Assembly: GCA_034431495.1 (NCBI GenBank)
Contig: DAOUDB010000119.1
Span: 1 to 5,666, forward strand
Length of the DNA stretch: 5,666 nt
From: Roseilinea sp034431495
GTDB taxonomy: Bacteria > Chloroflexota > Anaerolineae > J036 > Brachytrichaceae
Direction of reading: 5' to 3'
The notes beneath the pieces are model-generated. The model was not told where the DNA came from. It did no database searches and was given only the letters and a program-made list of their open reading frames with translations. The position numbers and the translations under genes were made by a program. Positions within the stretch are counted from its first letter, which is position 1, and each line of letters starts with the position of its first letter. This document shows positions 1 to 3,917 of the stretch, one piece after another.

Positions 1-26
1 ATTTGCTCAGGTGTGTATCTCTTCAT
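1..26 (-). CDS. IS3-family transposase OrfA, N-terminal 8 codons only (partial)
   Basis: ATG at 26-24 on the minus strand opens a frame reading M-K-R-Y-T-P-E-Q before the window ends. This is the usual opening of OrfA proteins of IS3-family elements (IS407/IS51-like types often start with a basic residue, then Y/F-T-x-E-Q). OrfA carries the helix-turn-helix that binds the element's ends. The catalytic DDE domain is in OrfB, normally made by programmed frameshifting, and is not visible here. A GGGAG Shine-Dalgarno-like sequence lies 10 bases upstream, inside a hairpin. Eight residues are little evidence alone; the matching terminus upstream raises confidence. Confidence 0.55.
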
Positions 27-29
27 CTT

Positions 30-58
30 GTCTTCGCTCCCAATTCTGGCGCGAAGAC
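30..58 (-). promoter_or_regulatory. Hairpin covering the transposase ribosome-binding site
   Basis: GTCTTCGC (30-37) and GCGAAGAC (51-58) form a perfect 8-bp stem with a 13-base loop, and CCA/TGG can pair again inside the loop. On the minus strand the GGGAG motif at 41-37 is in the loop and stem, 10 bases before the OrfA ATG. Insertion sequences such as IS10 and IS50 use similar structures to block translation of transposase from transcripts that enter from outside. That role is inferred here. Confidence 0.45.
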
Positions 59-186
59 TTTCATTCCGCTTGGCTACAATTTTCGGCTCAGATCAGTTGA
101 CCCTTCGCAAGGTAGCAAGTCAGGTTAACTATGTCTCCACGAAATGGGGTACGGTCCAATATGTCCCTTGCGCAGGGTGCGGGGAA

Positions 187-260
187 TGAGCCGTGCAGGA
201 TTCGAACCTGCGACACAAGGATTAAAAGTCCTCTGCTCTACCAAGCTGAGCTAACGGCCC
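187..260 (-). tRNA. tRNA-Lys (anticodon TTT)
   Basis: The minus strand folds as a full 74-base cloverleaf. The acceptor stem GGGCCGT/ACGGCTC is 7 bp with one G-T pair and discriminator A. The D arm is GCTC/GAGC with a GG-containing loop. The anticodon stem is GAGGA/TCCTT around the loop CTTTTAA, and the T arm is GCAGG/CCTGC with loop TTCGAAT. The anticodon TTT is at 226-224, giving lysine. The 3' CCA is not encoded (TTCCCC follows), so it must be added by CCA nucleotidyltransferase. The gene is 52 bases past the stop of the DegV gene on the same strand and has its own TATAAT-like box, so it is probably transcribed independently. An IS3-like end lies 28 bases downstream. Confidence 0.97.
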
Positions 261-264
261 TCTT

Positions 265-294
265 GCGGCTTCGGCGATAGCGCGCCGATGCCGC
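265..294 (-). other. Strong GC-rich hairpin between the DegV gene and tRNA-Lys
   Basis: GCGGC (265-269) pairs with GCCGC (290-294) and TCGGCG (271-276) pairs with CGCCGA (283-288). They are separated by one T-T mismatch and closed by the six-base loop ATAGCG. The 11-bp structure ends 4 bases before the tRNA 5' end. It could terminate DegV transcription, though no T-tract follows on the minus strand, or it could be a leader structure recognised during tRNA 5' processing. The pairing is visible; the role is not. Confidence 0.5.
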
Positions 295-297
295 CTG

Positions 298-303
298 ATT
301 ATA
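298..303 (-). promoter_or_regulatory. -10 box (TATAAT), likely for tRNA-Lys
   Basis: A perfect TATAAT reads on the minus strand at 303-298, just past the DegV stop codon. Initiation would fall near 291, about 30 bases upstream of the mature tRNA. No good -35 hexamer is present at 16-18 bases (CGCCAG at 17), so the call rests on the -10 and its position. Confidence 0.4.
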
Positions 304-312
304 ACGCGGGTT

Positions 313-1164
313 TCACGCTTCTGGCGCGGCAGGGAACGCAATCATGCCCACCGTGCCCGGCCCGAGGTGCGCCGCCACCGAGATCGACAGATTTGTCATG
401 ATGAGGTCTTTGCAGTTGAGCGCAGCCTGCACCCGCTCTTTGAGCATCTGACCCACTTCCGGCGCGCGGGCATGCACCACCGCGACGTTGACCAGTTGCT
501 CGCCCAGCCGCTGGCGCATCGCGTCCACGATGTAAGCCATCGCCCGCTGTTGCGTGCGCACGCGGTCGGCCAGCTCCATCGCGCCCTCGCGCACGTTGAT
601 GATCGGCTTGATGTTCAAGAGCGACACGACCGCCGCCTGCAATGCCTTCACGCGCCCACTCAGCCGGGCGTACTCCAGCGTGTCGAGCATGAACATGATG
701 TTCGTGTTGCGGCGGATGAAGTCCAGGCGGTCGAGGATGCCCTGCAACGGCGTGCCCAGTCGCTCCAGAATGCGCGCTTCGCGGCACATGTAGGCCAGGC
801 CGGCCGAACCGGACCACGAGTCGAACGCGACAACGGGAATCTCGCCCTCTAAAGCCTGCGCAGCGATGCGCGCCGAGGCGAATGTGCCCGATAGCTTGCT
901 CGACAGGTTGATAGAGAGGATGGTGTCGCCGGCTTTGGCGATGCGACGAAACACCTCGATGAACTGTTCCGGCGATGGCGTGGCCGTCTTGGGAATGACC
1001 CTGTTCTCGTCGACGTAGCGGTAGAAATCCTCGTCAGACAGATTGACGCCTTGCAGGAAAGTCTGCTCGCCGATGTGGATCACGATCGGCACGACCTGAA
1101 GGTCATAGGCGCTCATCCACTCCGGCGGCATGTCGCCAGATCCGTCCATCACGATGTGCAGCAT
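313..1164 (-). CDS. DegV family protein (fatty-acid-binding, FakB-like)
   Basis: This 283-residue protein has the normal DegV length and layout. DegV/FakB proteins hold one fatty acid and, where a FakA kinase is present, offer its carboxylate for phosphorylation so that exogenous fatty acids enter phospholipid synthesis. Visible family marks are the N-terminal DGSGDMP strand-turn (7-13), TATPSPEQF (60-68), SSKLSGTFASA (88-98), DSWSGSAG (115-122), LEYARLSGR (163-171), IKPIINVREG (185-194) and AAHLGPGTVG (264-273). The last holds the His, and TATPSP holds the Thr/Ser, that contact the lipid head group in characterised FakB proteins. I chose ATG 1164 because GGAG (1175-1172) sits 7 bases upstream. 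The longer frame to 1203 adds 13 unrelated residues and overlaps a -10-like box. It lies 84 bases after galK on the same strand. No fakA kinase gene is in the window, so the partner and lipid specificity are unknown. Confidence 0.93.
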   Translation of the reverse strand: MLHIVMDGSGDMPPEWMSAYDLQVVPIVIHIGEQTFLQGVNLSDEDFYRYVDENRVIPKTATPSPEQFIEVFRRIAKAGDTILSINLSSKLSGTFASARIAAQALEGEIPVVAFDSWSGSAGLAYMCREARILERLGTPLQGILDRLDFIRRNTNIMFMLDTLEYARLSGRVKALQAAVVSLLNIKPIINVREGAMELADRVRTQQRAMAYIVDAMRQRLGEQLVNVAVVHARAPEVGQMLKERVQAALNCKDLIMTNLSISVAAHLGPGTVGMIAFPAAPEA

Positions 1165-1205
1165 GTCATTTCTCCAATCGCAATGCGCGATCTTCAGTTT
1201 CAAAG

Positions 1206-1211
1206 AGTATA
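1206..1211 (-). promoter_or_regulatory. -10-like box (TATACT) upstream of the DegV gene
   Basis: TATACT (5 of 6 matches to TATAAT) reads on the minus strand at 1211-1206 in the galK-DegV gap. Initiation would fall near 1199, leaving a leader of about 35 bases that contains the GGAG ribosome-binding site and a small ATCGC/GCGAT hairpin (1177-1191). No convincing -35 is seen. It suggests DegV can be transcribed apart from galK. Confidence 0.3.
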
Positions 1212-1248
1212 CCTGCGCGGATAGAGCGCGTGGATGTGTATGGTCGGA

Positions 1249-2391
1249 TCAGGCAGCCGCCCAGTTTGCCCCATTTGACGCTGCGCATGGATAGATGTTG
1301 GGTGTGCGGCTCGTCCGGCGCGGATACTCGACGGCGATTCTGTCGGCCAGGGCGGCTGCTGCGTTGTCATTCACCAGTGCGATGGCGCAGCCGCCGAAAC
1401 CGGCGCCCGTCATGCGCGCACCATGCACGCCCGGCGCGCCACGCGCAATGTCCACCACCGCGTCCAGTTCCGCGCTGCTCACTTCGTAGAGATCGCGCAG
1501 GCTGTCGTGCGATTGGTTCATCAGCGCGCCGAAGGTGGACAGGTCGTTGCGTCGCAGCGCAGCCACGGCGTCGAGCACGCGCTGATTCTCGTGAATGACA
1601 TGCGCGCAGCGCCGGGCAACCACGGCGGGCAATTCATCGCGCTGGCGCTCAAACGCTTGCACGCTCACATCGCGCAGGCTGCGCGCGCCCAACAGACGCG
1701 CGCCCTCTTCGCATTCGCGCCGGCGCTGGTTATACGCGCTCCCGGCCAGCGTGCGCGGCGCGGTCGTGTCCACCACCAGCACGGTCACGCCGGCGGGCAG
1801 CGGGGCCAGCTCATACTCCAGCGAACGGCAGTCGATCAACAGGGCGTGGCCGGCTTTGCCCAGCGACGAAATGAACTGATCCATGATGCCGCAGTTGACG
1901 CCGACGAATTCGTTCTCGGCGCGCTGGGACAACTGAGCGGCTCGCACACCGTCGATCGATTGGCCGGATGCCGCAGAGAAGGCCATCACAGTCGCCATCT
2001 CGGTCGCGGCCGAAGAGGACAGGCCACTGGCGATCGGCACATCGCCGCTCACCACCCCGTCGAATCCGCACAGGGCCAGCCCGTCGTTTTGAAGCATCAC
2101 CGCGACGCCGCGCATATAGTTGCTCCATGGCGCTGCCGGGTCCGGCCTGATTGCGTCCAGTGGAAACGTCGATTCTTGCTCGAAGTCGGCGGAATATAGC
2201 CGCACAATGCCGTCTTGCCGGGGAGCGCCGACGATCGTCACGTCCCGGTCAATTGCCATCGGCAGAACGAATCCCTCGTTGTAATCGGTGTGCTCGCCGA
2301 TCAGATTCACCCGTCCCGGCGCACGGGCGACAAACGTAGCAGCATGGGCATAGCGCGAGCGAAACAGGGTTATCAGGTCGGATTGCTTCAT
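1249..2391 (-). CDS. galK: Galactokinase
   Basis: Galactokinase of the GHMP kinase family, 380 residues from this start (E. coli GalK is 382). It phosphorylates alpha-D-galactose with ATP to galactose 1-phosphate in the cytoplasm, the entry step of the Leloir pathway. The galactokinase signature GRVNLIGEHTDYNEG spans 26-40, with Arg27 expected at the active site and E33/H34/D36 in sugar contact. The glycine/serine ATP-binding loop PIASGLSSSAA is at 119-129. CGIMDQF (167-173) carries the expected catalytic base Asp171. The third GHMP motif MTGAGFGGCAIAL is at 327-339, followed by the usual C-terminal IY...AS.GA. All key residues are present. The start is ambiguous. ATG 2391 matches family N-termini but has no Shine-Dalgarno. 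ATG 2436 would add 15 unrelated residues and overlaps the stop of the upstream gene (TGATG), implying translational coupling. No galT, galE or galM is in the window. Confidence 0.96.
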   Translation of the reverse strand: MKQSDLITLFRSRYAHAATFVARAPGRVNLIGEHTDYNEGFVLPMAIDRDVTIVGAPRQDGIVRLYSADFEQESTFPLDAIRPDPAAPWSNYMRGVAVMLQNDGLALCGFDGVVSGDVPIASGLSSSAATEMATVMAFSAASGQSIDGVRAAQLSQRAENEFVGVNCGIMDQFISSLGKAGHALLIDCRSLEYELAPLPAGVTVLVVDTTAPRTLAGSAYNQRRRECEEGARLLGARSLRDVSVQAFERQRDELPAVVARRCAHVIHENQRVLDAVAALRRNDLSTFGALMNQSHDSLRDLYEVSSAELDAVVDIARGAPGVHGARMTGAGFGGCAIALVNDNAAAALADRIAVEYPRRTSRTPNIYPCAASNGANWAAA

Positions 2392-2435
2392 AGGAGAGGA
2401 AGTGTAAAAAGAAATGTGGTTGAGGGCAAGGGTCA

Positions 2436-2687
2436 TCAATCCCGCAGCAGGCCCAAAGATACGTAGGCGATGATCATGCCGATCAAGACCATGCCGAATC
2501 CATAGATGCGATACATTCGCCGGGCGAATCTCTCACCACGCTTTTGAACCAACAGCTTCCCAAACGGGTCATATCGCACCAGCTCATCCAGAGGACGCCG
2601 GAGGGCCGCAAAGCCGTTTACAAGCAAGATCACCGCGCAGATCAGACCGATAATGCCGCCAATCATGTTAATAAGTCGGGTCACCAC
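2436..2687 (-). CDS. Small two-helix membrane protein of unknown function
   Basis: I do not recognise the family. The frame encodes 83 residues with two hydrophobic segments, about 6-28 (rich in I, L, V, G) and 61-81. Between them is a strongly basic loop (R30, R31, R38, K44, K49, R50, R53, R56, R57, R60) containing RYDPFGK. By the positive-inside rule the loop should be cytoplasmic, giving a helical hairpin with both ends outside. The start is GTG at 2687 or the adjacent GTG at 2684; ATG at 2666 is also possible but would cut into helix 1. No clear Shine-Dalgarno is present. Its TGA at 2438-2436 overlaps an in-frame ATG of the galK frame, and a good promoter lies about 50 bases upstream, so it looks like the first gene of the galK operon. 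A chance frame is possible, but the position and membrane topology argue for a gene. Confidence 0.7.
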   Translation of the reverse strand: MVTRLINMIGGIIGLICAVILLVNGFAALRRPLDELVRYDPFGKLLVQKRGERFARRMYRIYGFGMVLIGMIIAYVSLGLLRD

Positions 2688-2689
2688 CA

Positions 2690-2704
2690 GCTGGATATTC
2701 CAGC
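2690..2704. promoter_or_regulatory. 15-base palindrome in the leader of the galK operon
   Basis: GCTGGA-TAT-TCCAGC is a perfect 6-bp inverted repeat with a three-base centre, placed between the predicted start of transcription (about 2734) and the GTG start at 2687. It could be an operator for a dimeric repressor, or an mRNA hairpin just before the start codon. Related GCCAGC (2721-2726) and GCTGGC (2749-2754) arms flank the -10 box of the same promoter. Confidence 0.4.
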
Positions 2705-2740
2705 AAGCATAATATATGTGGCCAGCTATCCACCGGGCAG

Positions 2741-2769
2741 ATTATAGGGCTGGCTACGGGAATCGCCAA
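2741..2769 (-). promoter_or_regulatory. Sigma70-type promoter of the small membrane protein-galK operon
   Basis: On the minus strand TTGGCG (2769-2764, 4 of 6 matches to TTGACA) is separated by exactly 17 bases from a perfect TATAAT (2746-2741). Transcription should start near 2734, giving a leader of about 47 bases before the GTG at 2687. The -35 element lies inside the left part of the inverted repeat at 2761-2789, so binding there would interfere with polymerase. Confidence 0.6.
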
Positions 2770-2789
2770 TCCGGGAGAGCGTGGCGATT
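2761..2789. promoter_or_regulatory. Inverted repeat, candidate operator between divergent genes
   Basis: AATCGCCA (2761-2768) and TGGCGATT (2782-2789) are perfect 8-base inverted arms around a 13-base spacer, with arm centres 21 bases apart (two helical turns). This geometry suits a symmetric dimer or tetramer regulator. The left arm overlaps the minus-strand -35 hexamer, and the right arm lies 14 bases before the plus-strand -35 candidate, so one factor could control both directions. No regulator gene is in the window. Confidence 0.5.
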
Positions 2790-2802
2790 TATGTCTGCTG
2801 AT

Positions 2803-2831
2803 TTGCATTGCAGCCAATTATGGAGTACTAT
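2803..2831 (+). promoter_or_regulatory. Candidate promoter of the MBL-PTS operon
   Basis: TTGCAT (2803-2808, 3 of 6 matches) and TACTAT (2826-2831, 4 of 6) are 17 bases apart. Initiation near 2838 would leave about 24 bases before ATG 2862. This would exclude the upstream in-frame starts at 2808 (TTG) and 2820 (ATG). The hexamers are weak, so the call is tentative and activation by a regulator would be expected. Confidence 0.3.
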
Positions 2832-2861
2832 GCAGAAAATCGGCGCTTTACATTCACGTCT

Positions 2862-3917
2862 ATGCACTGGGAAAGGCTTTCCGAGGACGTCTACGTTTTT
2901 ACCAGCGATCGTTATGCGCAGGTGACGGCCAGCTTGATCGTGTCCGGCACTGTGGGCGTCATGATCGATGCGCTACCCTTCCCCGAAGAGACGGGCCAGA
3001 TCGCCCTATTTGCGCGCCGTCGTTGCCCAGACGGCGTGCGTTATGTTATATACACGCAGCACCAGGCAGACCACACGTATGGGGCTTTTCTTTTTCCCAA
3101 GGCGGAAGTGATTGCGCACGCTGCCTGTCGCGAGATTCTTATCGAGAAAGGGTACAAGGCCCTCGAAACGGCCCAACAACAAAGCCGCGAGCTTGAGATC
3201 GTCCGGCTGCGACTGCCGACCATCACGGTCACCAGCGGCGTGTTTGCCCTCAAGCTGCCCGGCAAAACGCTGGAGGTCTTCCCTTCACCCGGTCATACTG
3301 TCGATTCTGTGTCGGTTATTCTGCAGGAAGAGAAAATCTTGTTCGCCGGCGACACGATCATGGCGATTCCGACCATCGGCGACGGCGATATCGACCAGCT
3401 TCGCGCCTCCATTGAAACCGTGGCCGCCATGCCGCTTGAAAGCATTGTGCAGGGACATGGCGAGATCATCCTGCGCGGCGAGATCAAAGACAACATCCGG
3501 CGCAGTCTCAATTACCTCGAAAACTTGCAGACCAAAGTGCAGAAGCTCGTTGAGGCCGGCGGCACGCGCGAAGAGGCTCGTCGCATCACGCTCGAATCGT
3601 GCGGTCTGCAACGCGTGCTGTTGAGCGGTGTCGTCACCCAGTTGCACCAGGCCAATGTGATGGCGCTGTATAACCGGCTGACGGCTGCGCTGAGGTCCAC
3701 CGAGCCACCGGCGCCCGTTGCGGCAGTTCAGACAACAAGCCGGCGCGCTAGCGTCCGTCCTGGCGCCAATGCAACCAAAGCCGGCAAGGCTGCTCCGAAA
3801 AAGCCCGCGAGCCCGGCACAACCCAAACCGGCTGCGCCCAAAAAGCCGCGCGCCAAAGCCGCGACACAGGCAAAGCCCAAAAAGGCCGCGCCGACGAAGA
3901 GGCGCCGTGACGCATGA
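2862..3917 (+). CDS. MBL-fold metallo-hydrolase with altered zinc motif and a basic Ala/Pro/Lys tail
   Basis: This 351-residue protein has a metallo-beta-lactamase fold domain over about 1-275. Visible elements are the opening W-x-R-L-x-E-D-V-Y-V-F strand, IDALPFPEET (35-44), the motif-2 region TQHQADHTYG (65-74), SPGHTVDSV (142-150), the bridging-Asp motif FAGDTIM (161-167) and QGHGEIILRGE (197-207). In normal members motif 2 is THxHxDH; here both leading His are Gln (Q66, Q68). D70, H71, H145, D164 and H199 remain, so the Zn2 site looks intact and the Zn1 site has lost two ligands. The substrate cannot be told. Residues 280-351 form a low-complexity Ala/Pro/Lys tail ending KRRRDA, with AAPKKP twice. 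ATG 2862 fits family N-termini and follows a possible promoter; ATG 2820 or TTG 2808 would add 14 or 18 residues. No start has a Shine-Dalgarno. Its stop overlaps the next gene by 4 bases (ATGA). Confidence 0.88.
   Translation: MHWERLSEDVYVFTSDRYAQVTASLIVSGTVGVMIDALPFPEETGQIALFARRRCPDGVRYVIYTQHQADHTYGAFLFPKAEVIAHAACREILIEKGYKALETAQQQSRELEIVRLRLPTITVTSGVFALKLPGKTLEVFPSPGHTVDSVSVILQEEKILFAGDTIMAIPTIGDGDIDQLRASIETVAAMPLESIVQGHGEIILRGEIKDNIRRSLNYLENLQTKVQKLVEAGGTREEARRITLESCGLQRVLLSGVVTQLHQANVMALYNRLTAALRSTEPPAPVAAVQTTSRRASVRPGANATKAGKAAPKKPASPAQPKPAAPKKPRAKAATQAKPKKAAPTKRRRDA
3699..3914 (+). other. Low-complexity basic tail (Ala/Pro/Lys) encoded at the 3' end of the MBL gene
   Basis: Residues 280-351 of the MBL protein are almost entirely Ala, Pro, Lys, Arg, Gln and Thr, with very few acidic residues and hardly any large hydrophobic residues. 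AAPKKP occurs exactly twice (3789-3806 and 3831-3848), followed by KPKKAAP and a KRRRDA end. The composition resembles histone H1-like bacterial tails, which bind nucleic acid or other polyanions. The two hexapeptide copies use different codons, so they are not a recent DNA duplication. Confidence 0.75.

Larger units (their letters stand above)
1..158 (-). mobile_element. IS3-family insertion sequence, one terminal end (partial, continues off the left edge)
   Basis: Reading the minus strand from 158, the sequence begins TGGACCGTACCCC and continues to GTGGAGACA. This resembles the TG-starting terminal inverted repeats of IS3-family elements. About 130 bases further in, an ATG opens a reading frame that starts MKRYTPEQ, typical of IS3-family OrfA helix-turn-helix proteins. 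A terminus followed by a short leader and then orfA is the family's normal left-end layout. The element lies 28 bases beyond the 3' end of the tRNA-Lys gene. The opposite end and the target duplication are outside the window, so the boundary at 158 is an inference from the TG start and could be off by a few bases. Confidence 0.6.

Noticed and set aside
165..177. CCCT-TGCGC-AGGG inverted repeat downstream of tRNA-Lys as a terminator
   Set aside because: The stem is only 4 bp and no T-tract follows on the minus strand (ACATAT). It is too weak to call.
1..189. Plus-strand frame open from base 1 to a TGA at 187-189 (62 codons, no start in view)
   Set aside because: It runs antisense to the IS terminus and OrfA start and ends inside the tRNA gene. 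The translation has no recognisable motif, so it is most likely a chance open frame.
299..852. Long alternative-frame ORFs over the DegV gene on both strands
   Set aside because: They overlap a gene with clear family motifs, and their Arg/His/Ala-rich translations are typical shadows in GC-rich DNA.
1423..2199. 258-codon plus-strand ORF antisense to galK
   Set aside because: It is entirely inside galK, with a composition (His, Arg, Ala, Gln) typical of an antisense shadow and no known domain.
2392..2400. AGGAGAGGA, a Shine-Dalgarno-like sequence on the plus strand
   Set aside because: No plus-strand gene starts after it. On the galK strand it reads TCCTCTCCT and cannot serve as a ribosome-binding site.
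2830..2925. Short plus-strand ORF (31 codons) with GGAG 4 bases before its ATG, overlapping the MBL start
   Set aside because: The ribosome site looks good, but the ORF is out of frame with MBL, its peptide has no recognisable features and its start lies upstream of the inferred transcription start. It is worth remembering only as a possible regulatory upstream ORF.
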